60,853 nucleotides of DNA. Source: Thiothrix sp. (GTDB lineage: Bacteria; Pseudomonadota; Gammaproteobacteria; Thiotrichales; Thiotrichaceae). Within the stretch, counting starts at the first letter, position 1. Each line of letters opens with the position of its first letter. The notes beneath the pieces were generated by a model. That model was not told where the DNA came from and searched no databases. It worked only from the letters and a program-made list of their open reading frames with translations. Position numbers and translations under genes: made by a program. The stretch spans positions 1-60,853 of the forward strand of contig NZ_JAQTLS010000023.1 of the NCBI RefSeq assembly GCF_028714775.1, written 5' to 3'. This document shows, one piece after another, positions 44,308 through 54,458 of the stretch.

Positions 44308-46071
44308 CTAAAATGAATACGCCATACCGACCCAAGTCTGACTAGATTCTTTGGTCATTGAGGAAGGTAGTTTGAGTGGGCGGGTATTGAATAAGTCTAA
44401 GGAGGCATTACCCCGCTTTGCAGATAGGCCGACCACCATGCCATCCATGCGACCCTGTGGAATATTGGGGGCAATATTTTTCACCTCACCCGTGTCATAG
44501 CCAGCATAGAAGCGGGTGGGAACAGCTTCACCCCCGATAGATAGCGGTTGATGGACAGATACCTCGTTGCGCCAGTAGTAACCATCATCACCCGCCAGTG
44601 TATTACGGACAGAACCACGCACTGAAGACAGGCTACCAATGGATATTTGCTCGGAACCATAAAGCACGTCCTCAGCTTTCTGGGCAGTTAATTGACTGGT
44701 AACACTGAAATCCCTATTAAAGAGTTTGAATGGGCGTGCATAGTTAATCCCAGCCTTGATCTTGCCGAACTGGGCGTGCGGCATATCAGCCAACAAATTA
44801 TCTGGGTCACGTAGCGCACCCGCTGATTTCAAACCTTTGGCATAGCCAATATCCAGCGTCAGTGTTCCTCCAGCAAATTTAGTATTGATATTGCCATCTA
44901 AATCAAGCACGGTAAGGTCACGGCTGCTGACCCCCAAAAATTGGTCGTCTAAGTAATTCTTTGATTGTTTTGTGGTAATTGTTGCAGCCAATGAAGCGCG
45001 GGTCGATTGATCACGGTACATCACCCGATCAATACGGATATTATCAGTCTTGTTATTGCCACTTGCCACCAATGCAAGACCACTCGGCATGGGAACCGTG
45101 CTTGCATATTCTGAATGGCTCGTACCCATCGACAGGGTAGTGTAACCGAAAGGGATGCTAAAATTTAGATTGTCACTCTTGGAATTTTTATGACCCGGAT
45201 CGCTTGGGGTGGATTCCCTGTGAGTAGCAGAAAACAGTTCATTAAAACCAAGCAAATTATCTGCACTGGCAGTAAGGCCAGCTTGTGTAGCACCTGTAGA
45301 TTCAGAACCTTGGTTGTCTAGGGCGATATTAAAATGAAAAGGAGAACTGGGTTGGTTATGAACTACCAAATTACTCACTCCCGGCTTTTCTCCGGGTTGG
45401 ATGTCGATCTTGGCATTATTAGAAGAGAGCCTATTGATCTGATCAACACCCTGCTCTATATCCCGCAAATTAAATAAATTTCCTTCGAGATTTGGAAATA
45501 CATTATTAACTGAAACGCTATTGGCATTATCATCATCTATTGTAATTTCCCCTAGAACCCCCTCAACAACAAGAATTTTAAGATGACCTTTACTTAAATC
45601 TTGTGATGGAAGGTAGGCACGAGCGGTGATATAACCCCGGTCAATGTAATCCTTAGTAATTTCAGCCATTACGCGCTCAATATCACCCGCATTAAGGCAA
45701 CGACCACTAAACTCATCGGCAATACGTCGGCGTACCGAAGGGGTAAGATTGGGAGCATTATTGATAACAACATTACTAATAGTACGGCAAGATGTACCGA
45801 TGGCTGGCACTTCAATCTTCGGTTGTAATGTTTTAGTATCTATGCCATCGACACGTTCAGTCCGTTGCCGGACTTCTTCTTGATCACGCCGTAGCCGTTC
45901 CTGTTCTTGACGCTGAATTATCTCTGACTGACGTTGTGCTGCGTCAACATCTGCTTGGGTTTGTGCCCAAGTAATCGTAGGAATTAATAGGCTCGCCATA
46001 AAAAAGCATCTGATAAAACTGCGGGGATTGATAGGAAAGCCACCCTTCTGCGGGATTATTCTGTTGTTCAT
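44308..46071 (-). CDS. tpsB: TpsB outer-membrane transporter (ShlB/FhaC family)
   Basis: 587 residues. Signal peptide near residue 37, a charged helix (QRQEQERLRRDQEEVRQR), two POTRA-type domains (about 85-235; GHLKILVVEGVLGEI, RLSSNNAKIDIQPGEKPGVSNLVV), then the 16-strand barrel with the conserved SSVRGSVRNTLAGDDGYYWRNEVSV (VRG motif) and a terminal F. Secretes TpsA across the outer membrane. First gene of tpsBA. Confidence 0.93.
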   Translation of the reverse strand: MNNRIIPQKGGFPINPRSFIRCFFMASLLIPTITWAQTQADVDAAQRQSEIIQRQEQERLRRDQEEVRQRTERVDGIDTKTLQPKIEVPAIGTSCRTISNVVINNAPNLTPSVRRRIADEFSGRCLNAGDIERVMAEITKDYIDRGYITARAYLPSQDLSKGHLKILVVEGVLGEITIDDDNANSVSVNNVFPNLEGNLFNLRDIEQGVDQINRLSSNNAKIDIQPGEKPGVSNLVVHNQPSSPFHFNIALDNQGSESTGATQAGLTASADNLLGFNELFSATHRESTPSDPGHKNSKSDNLNFSIPFGYTTLSMGTSHSEYASTVPMPSGLALVASGNNKTDNIRIDRVMYRDQSTRASLAATITTKQSKNYLDDQFLGVSSRDLTVLDLDGNINTKFAGGTLTLDIGYAKGLKSAGALRDPDNLLADMPHAQFGKIKAGINYARPFKLFNRDFSVTSQLTAQKAEDVLYGSEQISIGSLSSVRGSVRNTLAGDDGYYWRNEVSVHQPLSIGGEAVPTRFYAGYDTGEVKNIAPNIPQGRMDGMVVGLSAKRGNASLDLFNTRPLKLPSSMTKESSQTWVGMAYSF

Positions 46072-46203
46072 AAATATTAGTGCTTATATCCTGCTGTATT
46101 TTGAATCTCCCCTTTGCCGAGGAGAATGCTATTCATTGTTTCTATAGATTCCATAATTCTAACAAATTCACATTGAATGAAAAATAAGCATTAAGTACCA
46201 GCG

Positions 46204-46223
46204 ATTACAACTAAAGTTGTAGT
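46204..46223. promoter_or_regulatory. shared palindromic operator, site 2
   Basis: ATTACAACTAAAGTTGTAGT, with a perfect core ACAACT-AA-AGTTGT. It sits between divergent tpsB (133 bases away) and the kinase gene (about 97 bases away), so one bound regulator could control both. Confidence 0.65.
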
Positions 46224-46319
46224 TTCCGCCAAAGGGGAGCAATAGTTCCCATAAATTTCCTGTTCTCTGAGATCATCATTGATATACTGGGCATTAACCT
46301 TTCCCCAAGAGATGATGCA

Positions 46320-48707
46320 GTGCGCAAGACAAAAGCTACTCTCTGGTCATGGTGCTTGTTACTGGGCTGCTTTGCCTTGAACGTTGCCGTAGCGACCAAT
46401 CTGCCCCCCGTCGTGCTTACCCCGCATACATTGTCACTATCGGCGGCAAAATCTGCGGAAGTCCTTGAAGACCCCACCCGCCACCTGACACTGCAACAAA
46501 TCATCTCCCCCGCCACTGCCGCCCATTTCACCCCTAACACCAACGACCGTCTGAACTTCGGGCGCACCCGTTCCGCGTGGTGGGTACATTTTGCCGTGAT
46601 CAACCAGACTGGCGAAAAGTGGTATCTGCGGCTGGATGCACTATTGGGCGATGAGTTTGACTTGTACCTATTTCCATCCGGTAGCCCGCAAGCGGGGAAT
46701 GCCACGACTACCGCCCGCTACGCCAAACCGCTGGACGATTACCGGCGCAGGGCATGGTTGCTGGATTTGCCCAAGGGCGAAACCTTCGATGTCTACATGC
46801 GTGCCACCAACGGCGATGCCATCCTCCAACTTCCCATCGAATTTTTGTCCAGCAGTGCGATACTGGAACGCAGCGCTGCTGAACACCTGTGGCTGGGTAG
46901 CCTGTATGTCACCATGCTAATGCTGGCGGTCTACCAACTGCTGATGTTTTTCAACTTGCGCGAAACCAGCTACCTTTTGTTCGCGTTCAATATCCTGATG
47001 GTGATGGCGACCATCCACCGCACCAACCCAGTCTTTGCCAGCCTCGCCTTTTTGGGCAATACCCATTCCTATTTTTTTACCACCCCGGCATTACTGGGCG
47101 ATGCCTCTCTGCTGTGGTTCAGCCGCGTCTTGCTGGACATTAAGCAGCACCTCCCCCGTCTGGACAGGCTCTATCAGGTGCTGGCGTGGCTTGTCCTTGC
47201 CCTGATCGGTGTTATTGGAGCCATTCCGGGGGGGACTGTACTGATCGTGTGGATTACCGCCGCAGTATTTTTTTTGAACTTGGGTGTCGGGGCGGTCTTG
47301 GCGCAGCGGGGCAACAAGATTGCCACGTATTTTTTCCTCAGCTACCTCGCTGCCCTGTTGTTGCAGATGGGGAATGGGTGGGCACTCGCCTTCAATAACA
47401 ACCGCTGGGACACTTCCCACGACCTAAGCATTGCCGTGGCGAATTTGATCCTGATGTTCTTGGTGTCATGGATTCAGATGTTGCGCGTCAGTGGCTTGCG
47501 GGAACGGATACAACATAGCGAAGCCGAACACAAGGTCAAGGATGAGTTTCTGGCGACGATGAGCCATGAATTACGTACCCCCTTACACGCGATTGTCGGC
47601 TTGGGGGAATTGCTGCGGCTGCAACCGCTGCGGGGGATTGCCGCAGACTATGTGGAGCGCCTGAACCGCACTGCCCGCTACCAGTTGCAGTTGGTGGGTA
47701 ACGTGCTTGACCTCGCCAAGATCGGCAACCAATCGTTCCATCTGGAAGCGCAGCCCTTCCGCTTGGATATTGCCGTCCATGCCGTTATCGGGCTACTGGG
47801 GCAACAAGCCACCCAGAAAGGGCTGGAACTGACTTTGGCAAATAATGCTGACTGCAATAGTAGTCTTGCGGTGGCCGTCGTGGGTGATCGGGTGCGTTTT
47901 TCCCAAGTGCTGGTCAATTTGCTGGGCAATGCCATCAAGTACACCGACTACGGGGAGGTGACACTTACCGTGCAAGTCAATTCGGCGGTGGGGGCCGGAA
48001 TGGTGAAGGTGCGTTGTGAGGTCACGGATACCGGCGTTGGCATTGCCGCAGACAAGCTGGAGCAGTTGTTTGAGCCGTTTTCCCAAATCCGGGCGGTAGG
48101 CACGGCAAGGCAGGAAGGCATTGGCTTGGGGCTGGCGATCAGTAAACAATTGGTGGAAGCCATGGGCGGGCGGCTAAGCGTTGACAGCACCGTTGGGGAA
48201 GGTAGCCGCTTTGCCTTCGAGGTGCAACTGGGGCTGGTTTCCGCCGAAAGTATTTTACCGGACGCACAGACAATGACGGAACTTCACCTGCCACCGGGCT
48301 TGCGGGTGTTGGTGGTGGATGATTCAGAAACAAACCGCTTTGTCGGCGGGGAAATGCTTCGCAATATGGGTGCTGAAGTCGAATTTGCGCCGGGCGGGGA
48401 AGAAGCAGTGCTGCAACTGGGGCAGCAGGACATCGACGTGTTGCTGCTGGACATCAACATGCCGGGGATGAACGGTTTTGAAGTGGCACGGTGGGTACGC
48501 CATTACGGGCGCAACCGTAAACTGCCAATCATTGCCCTGACCGCCCATACCCTGCCGCAGATTGAACAGGCAGGGCGGGCGGCGGGCATGGATGCGTTCC
48601 TAAGCAAGCCGTTTGAGTACCCCGAGTTGTATGAGTGCATCTGCCAAGTGTTGGGAGTCGATACCCTCAGCAGCAGCCGTTTCAACGGTTTGCAGGTAAG
48701 GCAGTAA
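46320..48707 (+). CDS. hybrid sensor histidine kinase with 7TM-DISM sensor
   Basis: 795 residues from GTG. Signal peptide, periplasmic 7TMR-DISM extracellular-type domain (about 30-185), seven membrane helices (190-395), HisKA with MSHELRTPLH (His416), HATPase with N, G1 and G2 boxes (NLLGNAIKYTDYGE, DTGVGI, GIGLGLAISKQL), and a receiver domain with Asp711 in LLLDINMPGMNG. Phosphate would go from His416 to Asp711, then to the separate Hpt protein and the NarL-type regulator. The last 108 bases overlap the Hpt gene on the other strand. Confidence 0.93.
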   Translation: MRKTKATLWSWCLLLGCFALNVAVATNLPPVVLTPHTLSLSAAKSAEVLEDPTRHLTLQQIISPATAAHFTPNTNDRLNFGRTRSAWWVHFAVINQTGEKWYLRLDALLGDEFDLYLFPSGSPQAGNATTTARYAKPLDDYRRRAWLLDLPKGETFDVYMRATNGDAILQLPIEFLSSSAILERSAAEHLWLGSLYVTMLMLAVYQLLMFFNLRETSYLLFAFNILMVMATIHRTNPVFASLAFLGNTHSYFFTTPALLGDASLLWFSRVLLDIKQHLPRLDRLYQVLAWLVLALIGVIGAIPGGTVLIVWITAAVFFLNLGVGAVLAQRGNKIATYFFLSYLAALLLQMGNGWALAFNNNRWDTSHDLSIAVANLILMFLVSWIQMLRVSGLRERIQHSEAEHKVKDEFLATMSHELRTPLHAIVGLGELLRLQPLRGIAADYVERLNRTARYQLQLVGNVLDLAKIGNQSFHLEAQPFRLDIAVHAVIGLLGQQATQKGLELTLANNADCNSSLAVAVVGDRVRFSQVLVNLLGNAIKYTDYGEVTLTVQVNSAVGAGMVKVRCEVTDTGVGIAADKLEQLFEPFSQIRAVGTARQEGIGLGLAISKQLVEAMGGRLSVDSTVGEGSRFAFEVQLGLVSAESILPDAQTMTELHLPPGLRVLVVDDSETNRFVGGEMLRNMGAEVEFAPGGEEAVLQLGQQDIDVLLLDINMPGMNGFEVARWVRHYGRNRKLPIIALTAHTLPQIEQAGRAAGMDAFLSKPFEYPELYECICQVLGVDTLSSSRFNGLQVRQ

Positions 48708-48926
48708 CTCATCCATGCCCAGCAGTTTGACGATGGCTTTTAGCTGGTGTGCGACCTTTGATGCTTCCACCCACTGCTGGTTTTCCAGATGCAGACAAAG
48801 CTGCGCATAATCCCGCTTCAGTTCCGGGATAGCCTTACGCATGAAAATGGCTAATTGTTGTTGGTTAAGCCTGCCTCCGAGGGCGTTTTTCAGGCTTAAT
48901 GGTACTGTTGTTCCGCTCAGGGTCAT
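48600..48926 (-). CDS. stand-alone Hpt phosphotransfer protein
   Basis: 108 residues, helical, with VAHQLKAIVKLLGMDEL (His60), the Hpt phospho-acceptor motif. Overlaps the regulator stop by ATGA. Its 3' third is antisense to the kinase receiver domain. It would relay phosphate from the kinase receiver Asp to the NarL-type regulator. Confidence 0.85.
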   Translation of the reverse strand: MTLSGTTVPLSLKNALGGRLNQQQLAIFMRKAIPELKRDYAQLCLHLENQQWVEASKVAHQLKAIVKLLGMDELLPYLQTVETAAAEGIDSQHLADALIQLGVLKRLA

Positions 48927-49546
48927 CAGGCGATAAGTCCCCTACGCCGCGAAGCCTCAATCGCTTCAACCCTATTTGTGGCATTCAGCACTTTGAAAAG
49001 GTCATAAACATGCCGTTTAACCGTATTCTCCGTCACACCCAACGTTAAGCCTATTTGCTTATTGCTATTGCCGCGTGCCAGCAAGGTGACAATCTCTTGC
49101 TGCCGCCGTGTCAATAGTGGTGGGCTAGCAGCAGGAACGGCAGCTTGGGCGGGGAAAAATTGGGGTGGAAAGTAGATACCACCTGCCATGATTTTCACCA
49201 AGGCGGCCTGCATTTCCTCAATATCCATCAGTTTGGTGATATAACCCTTAACCCCCAATTGGAAAGTTTCTTGAATCACCTGAGGTACTGCGCACGCAGA
49301 CAGTATGCAAAATTTTACCGTGGAATATTGCTGACACAAACGCGGCAACTCTTCCTGCCAAGCACACTCACTGGGCATGGATAAATCCAGCAACGCCAGA
49401 TCAACCGAACGTTGTTGCAAAGTGCTACGCACTTCCCCCCATGTGCTGACTTGATACAATTCCATTTGTGGAAGCAATGCATTGAAGACCATGGCTAGCC
49501 CCTCCCTAAACAATGCGTGGTCATCTGCCAGTAATACTTTGATCAA
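48926..49546 (-). CDS. NarL/LuxR-type response regulator
   Basis: 206 residues starting at TTG overlapping the preceding stop. Receiver with acidic pair in LLADDHALFREG, Asp54 in LALLDLSMP and Lys in GYITK; C-terminal LuxR HTH LTRRQQEIVTLLARGNSNKQIGLTLGVTENTVKRHVYDLFKVLNATNRVEAIEASRRRG. Probable final target of the phosphorelay; NarL-type dimers bind palindromes like those at 36354 and 46204. Confidence 0.93.
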   Translation of the reverse strand: MIKVLLADDHALFREGLAMVFNALLPQMELYQVSTWGEVRSTLQQRSVDLALLDLSMPSECAWQEELPRLCQQYSTVKFCILSACAVPQVIQETFQLGVKGYITKLMDIEEMQAALVKIMAGGIYFPPQFFPAQAAVPAASPPLLTRRQQEIVTLLARGNSNKQIGLTLGVTENTVKRHVYDLFKVLNATNRVEAIEASRRRGLIA

Positions 49547-50292
49547 AAGCGTTTACTCACTTCTAAATGGATACCCTCACGCTCCCCCAATTCGGCACTG
49601 GTGCGCAGGTATGTTTCACTTCCCAAATGGGTGCGGTAGGAAACCAACCAACTGGCATTGTGTTTGTTTTCGGCAGTAACGTCGGCCGTTACACTGCCCA
49701 ACAAGGGGACATTCATCTGCCCGGCATAATGGGCTTCTGCCTTCTGATAAAGCAACCCAAGGTTAATAGTGCCATCACCCAACCCCCGTCCAACACTGGG
49801 AATAAGCGTTTGGCTGGTATCCGTCTTGCCGCTGGCATCAGCGGTATAGGTGGTATGGATATACGTCAACGCACCAAACAGTTTGTCTGACCCCGCCACC
49901 ACTGTTGCCCCCGCATTGTAGGTCGTGCCATCCGCGTTAATGGTCACGTCCGGCAATGGCGCAAAACTAGGCAGCGAGGGGAATTTCACGATAACATTCC
50001 CAGTGATTTTATTGGCAGCGGCAAAAACATTGACGTGGGGGGCAATCCAATAATCAGCCTTAATCCCCGTGGACTGGATGTCGCTGCGGGTTTGAATTTG
50101 CCCCTGAGCGGCAACCAAGGGCGCAAGTAGGGGATTGCTCAACGCCAGCGCCGACAACCGGAGGTCTTGTTGCTGGGTATCCATACTATAGGAAATACCA
50201 AAAGGCTTTTGGGGACGCACCGTACTTATGTCGGCAGCATTGACGACCCCAGAAAAGCCCAAGACAAGAGCACTTGCCACGTAGCAGGGCAT
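49543..50292 (-). CDS. outer-membrane beta-barrel protein
   Basis: About 249 residues from ATG 50292 (a longer form starts at 50337). Signal peptide ending GVVNAAD. Alternating strands (IKADYWIAPHVNVFAAANKITG, KLFGALTYIHTTYTAD, HNASWLVSYRTHLGSETYLRTSAELGEREGIHLEVSKRF) and a C-terminal Phe fit a barrel. First gene of the barrel-regulator-Hpt operon. Possibly a sensor partner or export-linked porin; not determinable. Confidence 0.7.
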   Translation of the reverse strand: MPCYVASALVLGFSGVVNAADISTVRPQKPFGISYSMDTQQQDLRLSALALSNPLLAPLVAAQGQIQTRSDIQSTGIKADYWIAPHVNVFAAANKITGNVIVKFPSLPSFAPLPDVTINADGTTYNAGATVVAGSDKLFGALTYIHTTYTADASGKTDTSQTLIPSVGRGLGDGTINLGLLYQKAEAHYAGQMNVPLLGSVTADVTAENKHNASWLVSYRTHLGSETYLRTSAELGEREGIHLEVSKRF

Positions 50293-50337
50293 TGATATGA
50301 CCCTCAAATTAAAGTCCCTTCTCGATACAGAACACAT

Positions 50338-50681
50338 CTCATGATCAAAACACCATCACATTGGCATTTTGACGCGGAGTCTACCAAAAACATGGCATAT
50401 AATCAGCCATCAAATACATACCAGCCATTTTTGTTCTTCGGGAATTCCCGTGATGAAGCACAAGATCATAATATCGGGCGCACAGCAGTTCTCGGTCAAA
50501 TATCGCCGCACCCTAGCTCTGAAGCCATGTCAATGAAAAATTTGCACGGTGATGAGATTCTGAACCCCTTACTAAGTGTATTGCAGGCTGACCCGGAACT
50601 ACTGTCGGGCGTATCCAGATCATCTAGCAGGCATCCAACCTATTTTCGACCACTCAAAAGCTATCCGACGTATTGCTACCA
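50338..50681. other. no clear gene
   Basis: An ORF spans this stretch but has no recognisable content or convincing ribosome-binding site. The right part is probably decayed IS110 sequence. Confidence 0.3.
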
Positions 50682-51522
<841 letters not shown>

Positions 51523-51540
51523 TCAGGGCGGTCATTGTAG

Positions 51541-51585
51541 GAGGTGGGTCAGTTTTCAATTGATGGGGTGGGTCAGTTTTATATC
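51541..51585. mobile_element. IS21-type end with repeated terminal motifs
   Basis: GTGGGTCAGTTTT occurs twice 21 bp apart (near 51544 and 51565), the multiple-terminal-repeat layout of IS21-family ends. It lies just upstream of the istA remnant, so this end is kept while the other is lost. Confidence 0.7.
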
Positions 51586-51715
51586 GGTGGTGACATCGCC
51601 CTCGCAAGCATGGGGAAGGGCGTACCAAATTCAATAACTGGTTGGCAATTTGCAGATAATCAAATACATAATAGACATTATCTCAAAAATACAACTTATT
51701 GATAAATAGATAGAT

Positions 51716-52651
51716 TCAATAGTTTCGGATTCGCATGGCAGTATGCAAATTGTGCAACCCACAAGCGATTTCCATCACTAAATCATCAAAGTCTTCCACG
51801 TAATTGCGGAAGATGTCCTTGACGCACCGACACCGCTTGATGCCGCTGTTCACATGCTCAATGACCACCCGAATGCTGGAAATGGCGCGGTTATGCGCCT
51901 TATCCTTATCGCTCAATAGCTTACCCCGTGGCTTTTTCTTGGGTTGATGGACAACTGCCCCGTCACCAGGATCATGCCCCTGATAACCTAAGTCACGGTA
52001 AACCTCATACCCTTCCGGCACTTTCACGCCTTCCTCATCTGCGATACGTTTGTCATGGTCTTTGCCGCGCCGCGTTTCACCCAAATACTTGATTTCACGG
52101 TCTTCCAAGCCTGCTATCACGTTGTTCTTCACTGAATGGAATTTTTTTTCCGCTGTAATATTCCTCCTGCACACCCCTATCAACCGGACGCTGGATGCGG
52201 CGTTCTGTTGCGTCCAACCCAAGGGCTTGCGGCATTTCATGGGAAAGGCGCTCCAATACCTCTTCCGGTAGCCGCGCTGGGGCATGTCCCATGCTTTTTA
52301 AGCCCGACTGCAAAACGGGGCACAGGCGATGTATCCAGCGGTTGGCTAACCCTTGTGACAGGTTGAAGGAATAACCCAGCACTTCTTGCAGCGGGTAAGC
52401 CTTCAAATAATAGAGAATAACTTATCTTCTATCGTTGCCAAATTACCGGGGCGACCACGCTTTGTTTCACTGTCATGACCGTCAACAATTAACTGTGCCG
52501 TGTATGCCCGGTGAAAATACGGCAACAGTTTGTTGAATTCACCCAGATCAATGCCTGTCATGGCGCGGAAGGTTTTAGCCTTGCCTTTGATGGCGTTGTA
52601 GCTGTACTCTGCCATGAGTGTCCCGTTCCCTTGGAGAAGATCATTGATCAT
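51716..52651 (-). pseudogene. IS5-family transposase broken by two frame disruptions
   Basis: Three frames together give one DDE transposase: FRAMTGIDLGEFNKLLPYF (52651-52403), LKAYPLQEVLGYSFNLSQGLANRWIHRL (to about 52140), then FHSVKNNVIAGLEDREIKYLGETRRGKDHDKRIADEEG...INSGIKRCRCVKDIFRN-like end (to 51716). The first break, near 52405, needs an indel; the second lies at a run of eight A (minus strand). No single intact product exists, though slippage at the A run cannot be excluded. Confidence 0.85.
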
Positions 52652-53091
52652 AGGTTGTAGCGCATTTCCGTTGATTTTTCAAACAATTCGCTGATTGGGG
52701 GACAAGTACGGGATTTTGGAATAATGTCTAATGTGCAGCAACAACAGTGCAGGCTTTACTATTCAGACAAGCATTTCCGCCTGATGTCGAATGCCTTGGC
52801 ATTGCCGGTATACCCTAAACTCCTCCAGTGAAGTAAAAAGGAAAGGGTAAAAGGGCTTGTAAGGGAAGGGGGAATTAAAGGAAGAGGACTTACCCAGAAA
52901 GGGCTAAGAATGGCAAAGGGCATATGCTGCCGCAATTCTCTTTTTGCCCCCTGCTGATCAAGGCTAACTTTACCCATCCCCCGAAATTGTAAAATCCGCT
53001 AAAATCATCTGCTCTTTAGTACGTGTCACGACAGTCCTAGCCTGTTTTGTCAGGAGCAAGCGCCATAAAGCAAATAACAGGAGCCACACCC
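52652..53091. other. intergenic, no gene seen
   Basis: Purine-rich tract at 52830-52920 on the + strand; ORFs here are spurious. AACAGGAG at 53076 serves the next gene. Confidence 0.4.
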
Positions 53092-53385
53092 ATGCATACC
53101 ACCCTTGTCCATGTCCATGTCAAGCCTGATTGCCTTGATGCCTTCATCGCTGCCTGCCGCAGCAACCACGAACAGTCGGTGCAAGAGCCGGGCAACCACC
53201 GTTTCGACATCCTGCAATCAGCCGATGACCCCTGCCGGTTCGTACTGTACGAAGCTTATGCAACGGCTGCCGATGCTGCTGCCCACAAGACTACTGCGCA
53301 TTACGCGCAGTGGCGTGACACGGTGGCTGGGATGATGGCGCAGCCCCGCCAAGGCGTGGGGTATATTGGGATTTGTCCGGCTTGA
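53092..53385 (+). CDS. LsrG-like antibiotic biosynthesis monooxygenase (ABM) domain protein
   Basis: 97 residues, dimeric ferredoxin-like ABM fold. Pattern TLVHVHVKPDCLDAFIAACRSNHEQSVQEPGNHRFDILQSADDPCRFVLYEAYATAADAAAHKTTAHYAQW is close to LsrG (phospho-AI-2 isomerase), including HKTTxHY. No other lsr gene is nearby, so quinone or small-molecule handling is as likely as AI-2 metabolism. Confidence 0.85.
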   Translation: MHTTLVHVHVKPDCLDAFIAACRSNHEQSVQEPGNHRFDILQSADDPCRFVLYEAYATAADAAAHKTTAHYAQWRDTVAGMMAQPRQGVGYIGICPA

Positions 53386-53538
53386 ATTTGGTACGCCCAT
53401 GCATGTCATGGGGTTATTGTCAGGGGACAGTAAGGGGGGAGCCAGTCAGCCCCGTTTGCCGTTGGTCGGCTGGCTCCAGAATAGGCTGGCGGGTGTTGCC
53501 GCCGTTGGCTATCTTCGTCCCCAAACGAGGAAACCCCC

Positions 53539-53619
53539 ATGACGAAAGATATAAAAATAATCCTATTAGTGATCGCAGCCAACTTTGTACTGTTGTTGTT
53601 GACCTTTTACTTTTGGTGA
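53539..53619 (+). CDS. 26-residue single-helix membrane peptide
   Basis: ATG after GAGG (8-base spacing). Product: charged start MTKDIK, then one hydrophobic helix (IILLVIAANFVLLLLTFYFW) to the stop. Too short for usual gene finders. Such peptides can be membrane regulators or toxins; nothing here decides. Confidence 0.5.
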   Translation: MTKDIKIILLVIAANFVLLLLTFYFW

Positions 53620-53672
53620 CTAGGCCAGAATAGGAATTGCCCAACAATCAATCATGTGCTTATAATCCGCGC

Positions 53673-53915
53673 ATGAGAGGGGATGTGTTAGACCAAGAGG
53701 CATTGGGCGAAATGGCGGGTGAGATTGCCGCGCTGCTGCGTGGGCGTTCCGGCCTCCCTACGGGGGGCGGGTTGACCACCAACGTCGGGGCAGTGACAAC
53801 CGGGAGCGGGACACTGGTACAAGTGTTTGTCAGCGACACCTCCGGGAATGCCTTGCTGTCCATCAGCGTTGAATTGCGGGTCTCCCGGAAGAGTCTCCCC
53901 CACAACTGGCCCTGA
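53673..53915 (+). CDS. hypothetical protein (80 aa), possibly from a leaderless transcript
   Basis: MRGDVLDQEALGEMAGEIAALLRGRSGLPTGGG, then a strand-rich end. TTGCCC (53637) and TATAAT (53661) are spaced by 18, placing transcription start at or near the ATG at 53673; no ribosome-binding site is present. A longer form from 53637 would start inside the promoter. No family recognised. Confidence 0.5.
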   Translation: MRGDVLDQEALGEMAGEIAALLRGRSGLPTGGGLTTNVGAVTTGSGTLVQVFVSDTSGNALLSISVELRVSRKSLPHNWP

Positions 53916-53961
53916 TAAACACGGTGCACCACTGATGACCCGGTACTTTCGGATGAAACAT

Positions 53962-54001
53962 AAAAAATCAGGCAAATGCCATCCATAAGCCTGATTTTTT
54001 T
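53962..54001. terminator. bidirectional intrinsic terminator
   Basis: AAAAAATCAGGC and GCCTGATTTTTT pair, with T-tracts on both strands. Confidence 0.85.
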
Positions 54002-54458
54002 CTACCATTCAATTCTCAACCAAGGGAATGACAAAATAACATGGAAGTTTCCCTAACTGGCTTCCTACATCTTGGATAGAGAGGGAATTGGGCGGTACTC
54101 CACTTTTACCGTCCAGTGACACGATGCCGGTGCAAGCCCATCACCGGCATCACCCGTCACGAACTGAAGCCAACATATCCAACATCCATTGAAGCCCCGC
54201 CGATTATTTTAACCCTTTGGGGTACGGACTCACTGCCTGTGCCCCTTTTTTTGTCTGCCAGCAGGCATTAATGGGGATTGCCATCCCGCGCCAATTACTT
54301 TGTCCTGTTGGCGACGACCGTCTTGAAAAACACTGTCCCCCCCAGCCTTGAATGCTGGCCCAGATAGCGCCGTGCTTACGGGGTCATGCGGCTTGCAAGA
54401 TGTTTATAATGGTGCTAAAAAAGAAAGCAACATAACCCACCCCCGCAGAAGAATCCCC
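54002..54458. other. intergenic with one strong palindrome
   Basis: No gene seen. GATGCCGGTG (54123-54132) and CACCGGCATC (54142-54151) are perfect inverted repeats with a nine-base spacer, a candidate operator or hairpin. A GGGG...CCCC-T7 sequence near 54224-54255 may be a weak terminator. Confidence 0.45.

Noticed and set aside
52130-52150. Programmed frameshift in the IS5-family transposase
   Set aside because: The A8 run is slippery, but a second disruption near 52405 has no such signal, so decay is the simpler reading.
53092-53385. AI-2 (lsr) operon
   Set aside because: Only an LsrG-like gene is present; no lsrK, lsrR, lsrF or transporter genes are near.
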